The notes: generated by a model from the sequence alone, not told the origin. Shown: positions 1 through 9,635, counted from the stretch's first letter. The stretch is 64,000 nucleotides of DNA from Winslowiella arboricola (GCF_025527015.1 NZ_JAODIM010000040.1:124001-188000); one strand, 5' to 3'. Program-made: numbers and translations.

Positions 1-1
1 T

Positions 2-748
2 CCGCGCAGTATGAACCGCGAACCCCTGGGCCTCTATCCGGATAACCTGCCCTTCTCCGGTGCTGACATCTGGACCCTGTATGAACTGTCATGGCTGAAC
101 AGCAAAGGCGTGCCGCAAGTAGCCATCGGTGAAGTGGAGCTGAGTGCTAACAGCCTGAATCTGATAGAGTCCAAAAGCTTCAAACTCTACCTGAACAGCT
201 TTAATCAGACGCCATTCGCCGACTGGGGCGCAGTGCGCCAGACGCTTGAGCGCGATCTGCAAGCCTGCGCGCAGGGTGAGGTGCGTGTGGCGCTGTTCCG
301 CCTGCAGGAAGTCGAAGGCCAGCCGATTGGCCATTTCAGCGGCACCTGCATTGATGAGCAGGATATTACTATCGATAACTACCAGTTTAACGCTGACTAT
401 CTGGCGCAGGCTACTGCGAAAGAAGTAGTAGAAGAGACGCTGGTCAGCCATCTGCTGAAATCAAACTGTCTGATCACCAATCAACCCGACTGGGGTTCCG
501 TGCAGATCCGCTATCGTGGCCCGCGTATCGACCGTGAAGCGCTGCTGCGCTATCTGGTCTCCTTCCGCCACCACAATGAGTTCCATGAGCAGTGCGTGGA
601 GCGTATTTTCAATGATATCCAGCGCTTCTGTCAGCCAGAGATACTCTCGGTCTATGCACGCTACACCCGTCGCGGTGGACTGGATATCAATCCGTGGCGC
701 ACCAATACCGATTTCTCACCGTCGCGTTCACGGCTGGTTCGTCAGTAA
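2..748 (+). CDS. queF: NADPH-dependent 7-cyano-7-deazaguanine reductase QueF (5' end cut by window edge)
   Basis: Reduces preQ0 to preQ1 in the queuosine tRNA-modification pathway, in the cytoplasm. The frame is open to the left edge and reads Pro-Arg-Ser before the first in-window Met at 11. E. coli QueF has the equivalent PRSLNRDPLG stretch about 35 residues into the protein, so the true start lies upstream and the Met at 11 is internal. Visible family blocks are the substrate-binding [15 protein letters not shown] stretch, the [15 protein letters not shown] segment carrying the nucleophilic Cys and nearby Asp, and [13 protein letters not shown]. The length and both halves fit the long, two-domain proteobacterial QueF. 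It precedes ppnN as in E. coli. Identification is very secure. Confidence 0.97.
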   Translation, partial: PRSMNREPLGLYPDNLPFSGADIWTLYELSWLNSKGVPQVAIGEVELSANSLNLIESKSFKLYLNSFNQTPFADWGAVRQTLERDLQACAQGEVRVALFRLQEVEGQPIGHFSGTCIDEQDITIDNYQFNADYLAQATAKEVVEETLVSHLLKSNCLITNQPDWGSVQIRYRGPRIDREALLRYLVSFRHHNEFHEQCVERIFNDIQRFCQPEILSVYARYTRRGGLDINPWRTNTDFSPSRSRLVRQ

Positions 749-940
749 TTGCGAGATATCTCGCAGGGCGTGAGACAGGATCAGGAATCAGTTGTGAAAG
801 CGGGTCCGACAACGCTAATCTGGAGATCGGCGGTGGCAGAGATGCGAGCGCCGTGAAAGGATTTTCCGTCTCTGCGCCGCATGCGCCATTTTGCTGCGGG
901 CTGAGTCACCAACCGCCCAGGCGGGTGCAAAGGAGTTCAC
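749..940 (+). promoter_or_regulatory. Structured leader upstream of ppnN
   Basis: This 192-nt gap between queF and ppnN has no plausible gene but several self-complementary stretches. A perfect 14-bp palindrome GCGAGATATCTCGC lies at 751-764, just after the queF stop. Bases 830-842 can pair with 869-880 to give an 11-bp stem with one small internal loop. A hairpin CCGC-CCAG-GCGG lies at 913-924, ending six bases before the ppnN Shine-Dalgarno AAGGAG (930-935). The last hairpin sits where it could tune translation of the TTG-started ppnN. No known riboswitch class was recognised. Pairing was found by eye only. Confidence 0.35.
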
Positions 941-2305
941 TTGATTACACATATTAGCCCTCTTGGCTCGATGGATTTGCTCTCGCAGCTGGAAGTCGAC
1001 ATGCTGAAGCGCACAGCCAGCAGTGACCTCTACCAGCTGTTTCGTAACTGTTCACTCGCCGTGCTTAATTCCGGAAGTCAAACCGACAGCAGCCATGAGC
1101 TGCTTTCACGTTTTGAAAGCTTTGATATCAATGTGCTGCGTCGCGAACGTGGCGTGAAACTGGAGCTGATTAATCCGCCGGAAGAAGCCTTCGTTGATGG
1201 CCGCATCATCCGCTCGCTCCAGGCTAACCTGTTTGCGGTGCTGCGTGATATTTTATTTGTAAATGGACAGATTACCCATGCCGAGCGCTTCCAGCATCTG
1301 AACCAGGAAGACTCCATCCATATCACCAACCTGGTGTTCTCGATTCTGCGCAATGCGCGCGCTCTGCATATAGGTGAAGAGCCAAATACCGTGGTGTGTT
1401 GGGGTGGACACTCAATTAACGCCACTGAATACCAGTATTGCCGCAATGTCGGCTCGCAACTGGGCCTGCGTGAACTGAATATCTGTACCGGCTGTGGTCC
1501 CGGCGTCATGGAAGCGCCAATGAAAGGCGCGGCGGTCGGCCATGCGCAACAGCGTTATCGCGACGGTCGCTTTATCGGCCTGACCGAGCCATCGATTATT
1601 GCCGCCGAGCCGCCTAACCCACTGGTCAATGAACTGATTATTATGCCGGACATTGAAAAGCGGCTGGAAGCCTTTGTGCGTATCGCCCATGGCATTATTA
1701 TTTTCCCCGGCGGCGTCGGCACTGCGGAAGAGTTCCTCTATCTGCTCGGCATTCTGATGAACCCGCAAAACCATGACCAGGTATTGCCACTGATCCTGAC
1801 CGGGCCGAAAGAGAGCGCCGACTATTTCCGCGTGCTGGACGAGTTTATTGTCAATACAGTGGGTGAAGAGGCGCGTCGTTACTACACCATTATTATTGAT
1901 GATGCGGCGGAAGTAGCGCGTCAGATGAAAAAAGCCATGCCGCGGGTGAAAGAGAACCGTCGTGAAACTGGCGATGCCTACAGCTTTAACTGGTCGATTC
2001 GCATAGCGCCAGAGTTGCAGGTGCCGTTTATGCCGACCCATGAAAATATGGCTAACCTGAATCTTTACCCTGACCAGCCGCCTGAGTTACTGGCGGCGGC
2101 GCTGCGCCGGGCGTTTTCCGGTATCGTCGCTGGCAATGTGAAAGAGATGGGTATCCGCGAAATCAAAGAGAAAGGGCGTTACAAACTGCACGGTGATCCG
2201 CAAATGATGCACCGCATGGACGATTTATTACAGGGATTTGTCGCGCAGCATCGTATGAAGCTGCCGGGTACCGCCTATATTCCCTGTTATGAAATCATTA
2301 AGTAA
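941..2305 (+). CDS. ppnN: Pyrimidine/purine-5'-nucleotide nucleosidase PpnN (YgdH)
   Basis: Cleaves nucleoside 5'-monophosphates to base and ribose 5-phosphate; in E. coli it binds (p)ppGpp and affects survival during starvation. The 454 residues match the E. coli length and align end to end ([22 protein letters not shown]... to ...AYIPCYEI). The LOG/lysine-decarboxylase-like nucleotide-binding motif PGGVGTAEE lies near residue 255, and an upstream glycine-rich [19 protein letters not shown] segment is also conserved. The start is a TTG at 941 with AGGAG at 931-935, the same unusual start codon I recall for E. coli. A long leader precedes it, and a GAGCGGCG-CTAA-CGCCGCTC hairpin (2315-2334) separates it from xni. 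Confidence 0.96.
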   Translation: MITHISPLGSMDLLSQLEVDMLKRTASSDLYQLFRNCSLAVLNSGSQTDSSHELLSRFESFDINVLRRERGVKLELINPPEEAFVDGRIIRSLQANLFAVLRDILFVNGQITHAERFQHLNQEDSIHITNLVFSILRNARALHIGEEPNTVVCWGGHSINATEYQYCRNVGSQLGLRELNICTGCGPGVMEAPMKGAAVGHAQQRYRDGRFIGLTEPSIIAAEPPNPLVNELIIMPDIEKRLEAFVRIAHGIIIFPGGVGTAEEFLYLLGILMNPQNHDQVLPLILTGPKESADYFRVLDEFIVNTVGEEARRYYTIIIDDAAEVARQMKKAMPRVKENRRETGDAYSFNWSIRIAPELQVPFMPTHENMANLNLYPDQPPELLAAALRRAFSGIVAGNVKEMGIREIKEKGRYKLHGDPQMMHRMDDLLQGFVAQHRMKLPGTAYIPCYEIIK

Positions 2306-2314
2306 CCTGCAACA

Positions 2315-2334
2315 GAGCGGCGCTAACGCCGCTC
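2315..2334 (+). terminator. Hairpin between ppnN and xni
   Basis: Perfect 8-bp stem GAGCGGCG/CGCCGCTC with a CTAA loop, ten bases after the ppnN stop. There is no T run, so it is more likely an RNA-stability or partial-termination element than a full intrinsic terminator. Its core resembles the dispersed GGGCGGCG-NNNN-CGCCGCCC repeats elsewhere in the window. Confidence 0.4.
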
Positions 2335-2347
2335 AGCTTATGAGATT

Positions 2348-3106
2348 ATGACTAATCATCTGTTAATTGTTGATGCGCTGAATCTGATTCGCCGTATTCA
2401 TGCTGTTCAGGGTTCCCCTTGCCAGCAGACCTGCGTCCACGCGCTACAGCAGCTATTACTGCATACCCGGCCAACCCATGTGGTGGCGGTATTTGATGAC
2501 GAGGAACGCCGCGATGGCTGGCGTCATCAGCTGCTGCCTGACTACAAAGCCGGACGTCCACCGATGCCAGATAATCTGCTGACGGAAATGCCGCTGCTGC
2601 GCGAAGCATTTGCCGCTGCAGGAGTCAGCTGCTGGACTTCCCCCGGCGATGAGGCCGACGATCTCGCCGCCACGCTGGCGGTAAAAGTGGCTTCCGGCGG
2701 CCATCAGGCGACCATTGTCTCCACCGATAAAGGCTATTGTCAGTTACTGGCGCCATCGATTTTTATTCGCGACTACTTTCAGAAACGCTGGCTGGATATG
2801 CCCTTTATTGCCAAAGAATTTGGCGTCACACCGCAACAGCTGACCGATTACTGGGGGCTGGCCGGCATTAGCAGCAGTAAAATTCCCGGTGTCGCGGGTA
2901 TCGGACCGAAAAGCGCCAGTCAGTTACTGACTGAATTTGGTTCACTGGCAGGCATCTATCAACAGCTGGAGGCAGTGCCCGAGAAATGGCGCAATAAACT
3001 GGAACAGCATCGCGAAATGGCCTTTATCTGCCAGCAAGTGGCGACATTAAAAACCGATTTAGCGCTGGATGGTAATCTTAAAGAACTGCGTTATCAGGCA
3101 GGATAG
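2348..3106 (+). CDS. xni: Flap endonuclease Xni (exonuclease IX)
   Basis: FEN-family structure-specific 5' nuclease, related to the 5' nuclease domain of DNA polymerase I. Its 252 residues match E. coli Xni (251). The N-terminus [22 protein letters not shown] carries the first metal-binding Asp. [13 protein letters not shown] gives the central acidic motif, [10 protein letters not shown] follows, and the helix-hairpin-helix region [16 protein letters not shown] lies near residue 184. A weak Shine-Dalgarno and the short gap to ppnN suggest shared transcription. In E. coli sdaC-sdaB lies alongside; here those genes are absent. Confidence 0.95.
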   Translation: MTNHLLIVDALNLIRRIHAVQGSPCQQTCVHALQQLLLHTRPTHVVAVFDDEERRDGWRHQLLPDYKAGRPPMPDNLLTEMPLLREAFAAAGVSCWTSPGDEADDLAATLAVKVASGGHQATIVSTDKGYCQLLAPSIFIRDYFQKRWLDMPFIAKEFGVTPQQLTDYWGLAGISSSKIPGVAGIGPKSASQLLTEFGSLAGIYQQLEAVPEKWRNKLEQHREMAFICQQVATLKTDLALDGNLKELRYQAG

Positions 3107-3114
3107 TGGTTCTG

Positions 3115-3141
3115 ACTGTCTGGTCATCCCCACCAGACAGT
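3115..3141 (+). terminator. Hairpin after xni
   Basis: ACTGTCTGG (3115-3123) pairs perfectly with CCAGACAGT (3133-3141) across a 9-nt loop, directly after the xni stop. The following bases (TATCAATT) contain no good T run, so termination strength is uncertain. The AT-rich stretch 3142-3344 that follows contains no gene I can support. Confidence 0.45.
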
Positions 3142-3355
3142 TATCAATTCGAAATTAATTAAATATTAAAGCCATTTTTACATAGCAGAATAATAATTAA
3201 TTACTAGCCAATATCTGTTTTCTGACAGCTATTTCATTAGCCACGTCATTCATATACCATGCTGACAACCAGGAGGAAATAATCAATTAGCAACCATATT
3301 AATTCAACCATCAATAACAATTAAAACAGGAAAGGTAAACTATCAGGAAGATAAT

Positions 3356-3823
3356 TTGACCACATATAAAAAATATTTTATTGCTGTGATACTGCTGACG
3401 CCGGTTCTGTTCTGGCTGTTAATGCTCCCGACTAAAATACATGGGGTACATAACATTGCCATGGATAAAACAGTTGTGGTGGTGAATAATTTCCCTGATA
3501 CGGACGAGGAGCGTATCCAGTGGTGGCGGAAACATCAGTTAACGTTGCAGAAAAAGAGTGGTATTACGGTCAGAGAAACTGACTACACCTGGTTTATTTA
3601 TGATTCTGACTACAGCTCCGCCAGCAAAAAAGATAGCAAACTACTCTGTTTTGCTGAGATGCAAAGCCGCAGCAATTGTATTCGCAAAGACAATCTGGTG
3701 CTGCGCGTGAGATATTGCAAAAATGGCAGCGTGGTTTTTAATATGGATTATAACCGTAGCGATGCCAGAGAATATCGGCAGCGCCGGGGAAGTGACGATG
3801 AGGATGTATACCAGGTTTATTAA
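3356..3823 (+). CDS. DUF943 family membrane-anchored protein (orphan copy)
   Basis: This 155-residue protein has one N-terminal membrane segment (about residues 6-24) and then a soluble domain expected to face the periplasm. It shares the DUF943 pattern with the gene at 30385: a VVVVNNFPDTDEERIQWW stretch, a mid-domain aromatic strand, and LLCFAEM-x6-CI with two spaced cysteines. The start is TTG at 3356, chosen because AGGAAG (3345-3350) sits five bases upstream and the next Met would remove the membrane segment. It is AT-rich compared with its neighbours and flanked by AT-rich non-coding DNA, which suggests acquisition. No DUF3289 partner is adjacent. The function is unknown; an immunity-like role is only inferred from the second copy's context. 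Confidence 0.8.
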   Translation: MTTYKKYFIAVILLTPVLFWLLMLPTKIHGVHNIAMDKTVVVVNNFPDTDEERIQWWRKHQLTLQKKSGITVRETDYTWFIYDSDYSSASKKDSKLLCFAEMQSRSNCIRKDNLVLRVRYCKNGSVVFNMDYNRSDAREYRQRRGSDDEDVYQVY

Positions 3824-3842
3824 TTACTCGCTAATAAAGTCA

Positions 3843-3864
3843 GGATAGCGCGCAGACGCTATCC
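3843..3864. terminator. Hairpin between convergent genes
   Basis: Perfect 8-bp stem GGATAGCG/CGCTATCC with a CGCAGA loop, between the stop of the DUF943 gene and the stop of rlmM, which point towards each other. It could terminate transcription from both sides. T runs are weak on either strand. Confidence 0.45.
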
Positions 3865-3876
3865 CGCTGGCGATAA

Positions 3877-4980
3877 TTAATAGCGCTCGTCACGACGTCC
3901 GGGAGTGGCGCTCCAGATACGGCGAATATGCACGGTCACCTCTTCGCGATCGTGATACAGCTGACGCGCGTTAATCTGTGCATTGATGCCATTGGCTTTC
4001 AGCTTCTCAGCAATCATCGCCAGATTTTGCGACACCTCTTCATAACGCTTTTTCATCGGCAGCTTAAGGTTAAAAATCGCCTCACGGCACCAGCCATTCA
4101 CCAGCCAGTCGGCCATCAGATTGGCGACGCGCACCGGCTTCTCCACCATATCGCACACTACCCAGGAGATATTGGTGCGCGTAGGACGATATTTAAAACC
4201 ATCTTCACGGTGATGCGTCACCTGTCCGGTATCCATCAGGCTTGGTGCCATCGGACCGTTATCAATCGCATCCACCATCATGCTGCGCTGCACCAGCTGA
4301 TAAGTCCAGCCGCCGGGACAGGCGCCGAGATCAACCGCATACATACCGCTGCCCAGACGCTCATCCCACTCATCAGCAGGAATAAACACGTGGAAGGCTT
4401 CTTCCAGCTTCAGAGTCGAACGGCTGGGCGCATCTGACGGGAATTTCAGACGCGGGATGCCCATAAAGAAGGTCGAATTGTTATCGGAATAAGAGTAACC
4501 GACATAGCAGCAACCCGGCGCAATAAAGAACACATGCACCACCGGACGTTTCGGCGATTCGTAGTTCAGCAGAATATTTTCGCTACGCAGACGCGCGCGC
4601 AGCGGCACGGTAAACTTGCGGCAGAATTTCAGCAGCTCTTTGCTCTCATTGGTATCCGGCACTTCTACCCGCAGATCGCCCGCCTTCTCAATCGCGCCAG
4701 TCAGCATACCCACCACCGGCGTAATACGATCTTCTGGTGGCAGATCGCGCAGCAGCTCACCGACGACAAGCATCTGACGCGCAAAAATCAGCTCGCTGAA
4801 CGGCAGTTCACGGATCAGCTTATCGGCATCTTCCCGCTGATAGCACTCAAACAGCACGTAGCCAGAATCATCTTTCACCCGCGCAAAACCGAATACTTCG
4901 CGCTGGGTGGCTTTGGCGGTGATTTCGGCCGCACACTCTTTTTCAAAGCCCTGGCGGCAATACAACAATACTTTATTCAT
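3877..4980 (-). CDS. rlmM: 23S rRNA 2'-O-ribose C2498 methyltransferase RlmM
   Basis: Methylates the 2'-OH of C2498 in 23S rRNA using S-adenosylmethionine before 50S assembly. The 367 residues match E. coli (366) throughout. An N-terminal THUMP-like half ([17 protein letters not shown]...) is followed by a Rossmann-fold methyltransferase. The SAM motif is [15 protein letters not shown] near residue 220, and later [13 protein letters not shown] contributes the K-D-K-E-type catalytic lysine. It lies just downstream of ygdD and overlaps it by 8 bases, so the two are probably co-transcribed. Confidence 0.97.
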   Translation of the reverse strand: MNKVLLYCRQGFEKECAAEITAKATQREVFGFARVKDDSGYVLFECYQREDADKLIRELPFSELIFARQMLVVGELLRDLPPEDRITPVVGMLTGAIEKAGDLRVEVPDTNESKELLKFCRKFTVPLRARLRSENILLNYESPKRPVVHVFFIAPGCCYVGYSYSDNNSTFFMGIPRLKFPSDAPSRSTLKLEEAFHVFIPADEWDERLGSGMYAVDLGACPGGWTYQLVQRSMMVDAIDNGPMAPSLMDTGQVTHHREDGFKYRPTRTNISWVVCDMVEKPVRVANLMADWLVNGWCREAIFNLKLPMKKRYEEVSQNLAMIAEKLKANGINAQINARQLYHDREEVTVHIRRIWSATPGRRDERY

Positions 4981-5368
4981 GGCGATCTGCCCTTTTCTTC
5001 AGACGCAGTGCGCCAGTTAACATCAATGCCCAGCCGATAAGGAAACAGAAGCCGCCAACCGGAGTAACCCAGACCCACATCTTTAAATGCGACAGCGCCA
5101 GACAATAGAGGCTGCCACTAAACAGTACGGTGCCAAGCGCCAGAAACGCGCTGCTCCAGTAAAACCAGATATTGGCGCGGCGCAGCATCGCTGCGGCCAG
5201 ACCAAGGATCGCCAGCGTATGGTACGCCTGGTAATCCAGACCGGTATGAATCCACGCCATTTCCTGCGGACCCAGTGACCGGCTCAATACATGAGCACCA
5301 AATGCCCCAAACATCACGAAGATAAATCCGCTGATGGCGGAAAAAATCAACATTGCACGACTGGACAT
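4973..5368 (-). CDS. ygdD: DUF423 inner-membrane protein YgdD
   Basis: A 131-residue protein with four predicted hydrophobic helices and the DUF423 signature [10 protein letters not shown] near the N-terminus. [13 protein letters not shown] and [11 protein letters not shown] are further family blocks. The length and position before rlmM match E. coli YgdD. The biochemical function of the family is unknown; it is expected in the cytoplasmic membrane. The start MSSRAMLIF is preceded by GAGGATAG on the coding strand. Confidence 0.93.
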   Translation of the reverse strand: MSSRAMLIFSAISGFIFVMFGAFGAHVLSRSLGPQEMAWIHTGLDYQAYHTLAILGLAAAMLRRANIWFYWSSAFLALGTVLFSGSLYCLALSHLKMWVWVTPVGGFCFLIGWALMLTGALRLKKRADRHE

Positions 5369-5419
5369 CGAACTATCCTCAACACGGATGCGCCGTATTT
5401 ACACCACGCATCGCCATTA

Positions 5420-6337
5420 TTAATGATCGTAGCGAAAGCGAAACTTCTCCTGTTCGCTCGCGGCTTTTGCCAGAATCCACTGGCGAAAGGCGGCTATTTT
5501 ACCCAGTTCTGCCTGACTGTCATGACAAACCAGATAAAAAGCGTTTTTACTGACTAAAACATCGTTAAACGGACAAACCAGTCGCCCGGCTTCCAGTTCC
5601 GTTTGCGCCATCACATTATTGGCCAGCGCGACGCCCTGACCGTGGATCGCCGCCTGTAAAACCATCGCGCTGTGGCTGAAAATCGGTCCCTGTTGCACAT
5701 TAATATGTTGCAGGCCGAGCTGACGGGTATAGGACTGCCAGTCTCGTCGCGAGGCATCATGCAGCAACGTGACCTTTTCCAGATCGGCAGGAACCTTTAA
5801 CGGATTATCACCCGTCAGCAGTAGCGGCGAACAGACCGGCAGTAAATATTCGGCGTAAAGTTTCTCCACCCGCAGGCCCGGCCAGTTACCGCGACCATAG
5901 AAAATCGCCACATCCACATCGTCGGCTAATTTCTCTTCATCACGGTCTACCGCCTGGATACGCACATCAATGCCCGGATAAGCTGAGTTAAAACTGGAGA
6001 GGCGTGGAACCAGCCACTGAATGGCAAAACTCGGCAGTAAACTGACCGTCAATGCCCCCTTGGCGCTGCGCGCCTGCAGCTTGCGGGTGGCATCATTGAT
6101 CGACGAGAAAATTTCCTTAATATCCAGGTAATAACTTTGCCCCTCTTCCGTCAGCAGCAACGAGCGATTACGACGACGAAACAGCTTGAGGCCTAAAAAG
6201 TCCTCTAAAGATTTAATTTGATGACTCACCGCAGCCTGAGTCACAAACAGTTCTTCAGCCGCTTTAGTAAAGCTGAGATGCCGCGCTGCTGCGTCAAAAA
6301 CGCGCAGTGCATTGAGGGGAGGAAGACGTTTTGACAT
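5420..6337 (-). CDS. gcvA: LysR-type glycine cleavage regulator GcvA
   Basis: Activates (with glycine) or represses (with purines, via GcvR) the gcvTHP operon, and activates the sRNA gene gcvB. The 305 residues include an N-terminal winged helix-turn-helix (LSFTKAAEELFVTQAAVSHQIKSLE, about residues 20-44) and a LysR substrate-binding domain that includes QWLVPRLSSFNSAYPGIDVRIQ. It is divergent from gcvB, as in E. coli, and the 129-bp gap (6338-6466) should hold the GcvA sites. The start MSKRLPPLNALRVFDAAARH matches the family start. Confidence 0.96.
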   Translation of the reverse strand: MSKRLPPLNALRVFDAAARHLSFTKAAEELFVTQAAVSHQIKSLEDFLGLKLFRRRNRSLLLTEEGQSYYLDIKEIFSSINDATRKLQARSAKGALTVSLLPSFAIQWLVPRLSSFNSAYPGIDVRIQAVDRDEEKLADDVDVAIFYGRGNWPGLRVEKLYAEYLLPVCSPLLLTGDNPLKVPADLEKVTLLHDASRRDWQSYTRQLGLQHINVQQGPIFSHSAMVLQAAIHGQGVALANNVMAQTELEAGRLVCPFNDVLVSKNAFYLVCHDSQAELGKIAAFRQWILAKAASEQEKFRFRYDH

Positions 6338-6431
6338 GGTTTCCGCAATGTTTTCTGTAACAACCGGACGTAACTCAGCAATGCAGTGTTACGTATTAGA
6401 TTTTTTTATCCGAGACATTATAAATTGTCCG

Positions 6432-6460
6432 TTGAGGAAGCTCCAGCAAATACCTATAGT
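6432..6460 (+). promoter_or_regulatory. Promoter of gcvB
   Basis: TTGAGG at 6432-6437 and TATAGT at 6455-6460 are separated by exactly 17 bases, and the conserved GcvB 5' end ACTTCC begins 7 bases after the -10 element. GcvA activation sites are expected just upstream but were not individually assigned. Confidence 0.8.
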
Positions 6461-6466
6461 TGCCGC

Positions 6467-6678
6467 ACTTCCAGAGCCGGAACGAAAAGTTGTTTAGGAT
6501 TTGCGCGAGAGATCGCAGAATTTTGGAGAGCTTTTGGCTTGTGGTCGTGATGTTGTGTTTGCATTTGATCTGACGATTTTCAGATCAGGTAGCCTGGCTA
6601 CCCATTTAATTCCTGTAGATTTATCCTGTCTGTCCATAGTGATATTATGTAGCACCGCAAATTGCGGTGCTTTTTTTT
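6467..6678 (+). ncRNA. gcvB: GcvB small regulatory RNA
   Basis: Hfq-dependent sRNA that represses many amino-acid and peptide transporter mRNAs. The conserved 5' end (ACTTCC...GAGCCGGAACGAAAAG), the G/U-rich R1 seed region (about 6540-6567), the CTGTCTGTCCATAGTGAT block and the terminator all match E. coli GcvB. The terminator is AGCACCGC-loop-GCGGTGCT followed by eight T. The R1 region seems shorter than in E. coli, lacking one GTTGTTGT-like repeat. It is transcribed divergently from gcvA and convergently with ygdI. Length is about 212 nt; E. coli's is about 205. Confidence 0.96.
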
Positions 6679-6687
6679 GCCTGTCGC

Positions 6688-6912
6688 TTACTGCCCTACT
6701 TCAACCATCTCTTTGACATCGGTACGATTGATCTGCTGCTTGTTGCCATTCGCGTCTTTGTAGCTGATCATACCGGTATCAGAATCCACCTGAGGTTTGC
6801 CGTCGGCAACGATGGTGCGCCCATCATTGGTATGCATCACATAATTGCTGGAACAGGCGGCCAGAGTAAACGTCAGGGCACATGCGGCCAGTACTGCGGT
6901 GAGTTTTTTCAT
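6688..6912 (-). CDS. ygdI: YgdI/YgdR-family small lipoprotein (YgdI)
   Basis: A 74-residue lipoprotein. The signal peptide MKKLTAVLAACALTFTLAAC ends in the lipobox LAAC (lipidated Cys about residue 20). The mature part SNYVMHTNDGRTIVADGKPQ...ANGNKQQINRTDVKEMVE matches E. coli YgdI closely. The start at 6912 was preferred to the longer frame because GGAG precedes it by about eight bases and the extension would disrupt the signal peptide. The function is unknown. A paralogue, ygdR, lies at 37870. Its 3' end faces gcvB. Confidence 0.95.
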   Translation of the reverse strand: MKKLTAVLAACALTFTLAACSSNYVMHTNDGRTIVADGKPQVDSDTGMISYKDANGNKQQINRTDVKEMVEVGQ

Positions 6913-7136
6913 TTTTCTATCTCCATACAGATACATTGCGATAAACCACCCGCCTGAGCCTGAAGATAAGCAGTTTCTTCGGAAGTCACAGCCTCTTTAT
7001 GCGGGTAATAGCTTAAACCTTGCAATAAATAGCATAACGCGCTTTCACCGCTTTGCCAGTTTAAAGCGTTGAATTCGGTTATATCCAGGTAGCTACGCTG
7101 GTGAAAAATAATCAGTGAGATCACGACGAGAACAGT

Positions 7137-8342
7137 ATGAAGTCTTTTAATCCGGCGCAGTTTCGCCAGCAGTTTCCAGCGCTTAGCGATGCGGGTGTCT
7201 ATCTTGATAGCGCCGCCACCGCCCTTAAACCGCAAACGGTGATTGAGGCGACGCGTCAGTTTTATAGTCTTAGCGCTGGTACTGTTCATCGCAGCCAGTT
7301 TGCCGAGGCTCGCCAGCTCACTGAGCGCTATGAAAATGCGCGTACTCAGGTGGCGGAGTGGCTGAATGCGCCAACGCCACAGGCCATCGTCTGGACACGC
7401 GGCACCACTGACGCCATCAACCTGGTGGCGCAAAGCTGGCTGCGTCCGCAATTGCAGCCGGGCGATGAGATTATTGTCAGCGTCGCAGAGCACCACGCTA
7501 ATCTGGTGCCATGGCTGATGCTGGCGCAGCAAACCGGAGCGCGCATCGTGCAATGGTCGCTGGATGAGCATCGCCTGCCGGATATGGAAATCCTGCCTGA
7601 ATTACTGAGTTCGCGTACGCGTCTGCTGGCACTGACGCAAATGTCGAATGTGACTGGCGGTTGCCCGGATATCAGACGCGCGACTGAACTGGCCCACAGC
7701 GTCGGCGCGCAGGTGATGATCGATGGTGCGCAGGGTGTGGTACACCAGCCAGCGGATGTTCAGGCGCTGGATATCGATTTTTATGCCTTTTCGGCACATA
7801 AACTCTACGGTCCGATGGGCATTGGCGCGCTGTACGGCAAGCCAGAGCTTCTGGCGGCAATGCAGCCGCTGCAGGGCGGCGGTAAAATGCTGACGGAGGT
7901 GTCATTTGCTGGCTTTACGCCGCAGCCAGTACCCTGGTGCTTTGAAGCAGGAACGCCAAATGTTGCCGGCGTTATCGGCCTGAGCGCCGCGCTGGAGTGG
8001 CTGGCGGAGATCGATATTGTCGCCGCCGAACAGTGGAGTTGTGGCCTGGCGAGTCTGGCCGAAGAGCGGCTGGCGGAACTGCCAGGTTTTCGCAGCTATC
8101 GCAGCGGTCGATCCAGCGTGCTGTCGTTTGATATCGTCGGTATTCACCACAGCGATTTGGTGACTCTGCTGGCCGAAAGCGGTATTGCATTACGCGCCGG
8201 TCAGCACTGCGCGCAACCGTTAATGACGGCGCTGGGCATCAGTGGCACATTGCGCGCGTCATTCGCCCCTTATAATACCTTGCAGGATGTCGATGCACTG
8301 ATCGCCGCCATGCATACCGCAATTCACTTACTGGCAGATTAA
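7137..8342 (+). CDS. csdA: Cysteine desulfurase CsdA
   Basis: PLP-dependent class V aminotransferase-fold enzyme that removes sulfur (or selenium) from cysteine and passes it to CsdE for Fe-S and other thio-cofactor pathways. It has 401 residues, like E. coli CsdA. Visible features are the cofactor-binding [11 protein letters not shown], the PLP lysine in [13 protein letters not shown] (about residue 221), the [10 protein letters not shown] segment with the active-site Cys near residue 359, and the C-terminal [11 protein letters not shown] block. It is followed after 2 bases by csdE, so co-transcription is near certain. Confidence 0.97.
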   Translation: MKSFNPAQFRQQFPALSDAGVYLDSAATALKPQTVIEATRQFYSLSAGTVHRSQFAEARQLTERYENARTQVAEWLNAPTPQAIVWTRGTTDAINLVAQSWLRPQLQPGDEIIVSVAEHHANLVPWLMLAQQTGARIVQWSLDEHRLPDMEILPELLSSRTRLLALTQMSNVTGGCPDIRRATELAHSVGAQVMIDGAQGVVHQPADVQALDIDFYAFSAHKLYGPMGIGALYGKPELLAAMQPLQGGGKMLTEVSFAGFTPQPVPWCFEAGTPNVAGVIGLSAALEWLAEIDIVAAEQWSCGLASLAEERLAELPGFRSYRSGRSSVLSFDIVGIHHSDLVTLLAESGIALRAGQHCAQPLMTALGISGTLRASFAPYNTLQDVDALIAAMHTAIHLLAD

Positions 8343-8344
8343 TC

Positions 8345-8782
8345 ATGACTTCAGCCGTGCTGGCGCCGCACCCGTTTGGCGCATCCATTACCGTGACAAG
8401 CCTGCAAGAGACATTCTCCGCCTTCCAGCAGTGGGAAGATCGCTATCGCCAGCTGATCTTACTGGGCAAGCAGCTTCCGGCATTACCGGAGGCGTTAAAA
8501 AACAGCGAAATTGAACTGAGCGGCTGTGAAAACCGCGTCTGGCTTGGCCACCAGCTGCTGGCGGATGGCACCCTGCACTTCTATGGTGACAGCGAAGGCC
8601 GTATTGTTCGTGGCTTACTGGCGGTGCTGCTGACCGCCATTGAAGGGCAAACCGCCGCGGCGCTGCGCGGGCAGGATCCGCTGACACTGTTTGATCAGCT
8701 GGGTCTGCGCCAGCAGTTAAGCAGCTCACGCAGCAGTGGATTACAGGCGCTGGCGGATGCCGTCAGTCGCACAGTGGCTTAA
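8345..8782 (+). CDS. csdE: Sulfur acceptor protein CsdE
   Basis: SufE-like acceptor of persulfide sulfur from CsdA, also linked to TcdA. The 145 residues contain the acceptor Cys in [12 protein letters not shown] near residue 60 and the SufE signature [15 protein letters not shown]. It begins 2 bases after csdA. Its stop overlaps the stop of the convergent tcdA, which keeps the csd-tcdA functional cluster intact. Confidence 0.95.
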   Translation: MTSAVLAPHPFGASITVTSLQETFSAFQQWEDRYRQLILLGKQLPALPEALKNSEIELSGCENRVWLGHQLLADGTLHFYGDSEGRIVRGLLAVLLTAIEGQTAAALRGQDPLTLFDQLGLRQQLSSSRSSGLQALADAVSRTVA

Positions 8783-9585
8783 ACCGCCTGCCGCGCCGCC
8801 TTTGCCATCATCTTTTTCAGCACGTGGGAAACGGCGACAAATCCAAACGTTGCCGTCACCATGGTTGCCGCGCCAAACCCGGCGGCACAATCCATTTTCT
8901 TCGGTCCTTCGGCGGTGCTGCGTGAAGCGCATACTGTGCCATCCGGTTGCGGATACATCAGAGCTTCCGTAGAGAACACACAGTCGATGCCCAGCTTACC
9001 TTTGTTGTTTTTTACGATGCCGAAATCCTGCTTCAGCCGTTCGCGCAGCTTGGCCGCCAGCGGATCCTGAATGGTTTTCGCCAGATCCACGACCTGAATC
9101 CGGGTTGGATCGATCTGTCCGCCAGCACCGCCAGTGGTCACCAGCGGCATTTTATTGCGGCGACACCATGCCAGCAGCGCCGCTTTTGGCCGCACGCTGT
9201 CAATCGCATCAATAACATAGCTAAATCCGCCGCTCAGCAGCTCGGCGGTATTTTCTGCGGTAATAAAATCATCAATACAGGTCACCCGGCACTCAGGGTT
9301 AATCGCCAGAATCCGTTCCGCCATCACCTCGGTTTTCGCCTTACCTACATTGTTACGCAGCGCATGCACCTGGCGGTTTGTATTGGTGACGCAAACATCA
9401 TCCATATCAATCAGGGTAATCGCGCCGATGCCGGTACGCGCCAGCGCCTCTGCCGCCCATGAACCCACACCGCCAATGCCGATGACACAGACATGCGCCT
9501 CAGCAAACAGCTGCAGTGCATCCTGACCGTATAAACGTGCGGTGCCGCCAAAGCGCTGGCGCCAGGCGTCGGAAAGAGAAATCAT
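8779..9585 (-). CDS. tcdA: tRNA threonylcarbamoyladenosine dehydratase TcdA (CsdL)
   Basis: E1-like ATP-dependent enzyme that cyclises t6A37 to ct6A in ANN-decoding tRNAs. The 268 residues include the nucleotide-binding GIGGVGS (36-42), the NRQVHAL segment with the adenylation Arg, and the C-terminal cysteine-containing [17 protein letters not shown] stretch. It works with CsdA and CsdE, whose genes converge on it. The start [14 protein letters not shown] matches the family. A repeat-rich gap separates it from mltA. Confidence 0.95.
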   Translation of the reverse strand: MISLSDAWRQRFGGTARLYGQDALQLFAEAHVCVIGIGGVGSWAAEALARTGIGAITLIDMDDVCVTNTNRQVHALRNNVGKAKTEVMAERILAINPECRVTCIDDFITAENTAELLSGGFSYVIDAIDSVRPKAALLAWCRRNKMPLVTTGGAGGQIDPTRIQVVDLAKTIQDPLAAKLRERLKQDFGIVKNNKGKLGIDCVFSTEALMYPQPDGTVCASRSTAEGPKKMDCAAGFGAATMVTATFGFVAVSHVLKKMMAKAARQAV

Positions 9586-9635
9586 GAATCTGCCCTGGTT
9601 AGAATCGATAAAGCGGGATGGTACACATCAATCGC

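Noticed and set aside
749-940. A mini-ykkC or other named riboswitch upstream of ppnN
   Set aside because: No conserved tandem ACGR hairpins or other class-defining motif was found.
694-957. 87-codon plus-strand ORF spanning the queF-ppnN gap
   Set aside because: It overlaps queF and the ppnN start, shows no domain, and reads through the structured leader.
6338-6500. Small plus-strand ORF at 6312-6497 between gcvA and gcvB
   Set aside because: It overlaps the gcvA start, the gcvB promoter and the sRNA 5' end, with no coding signs.
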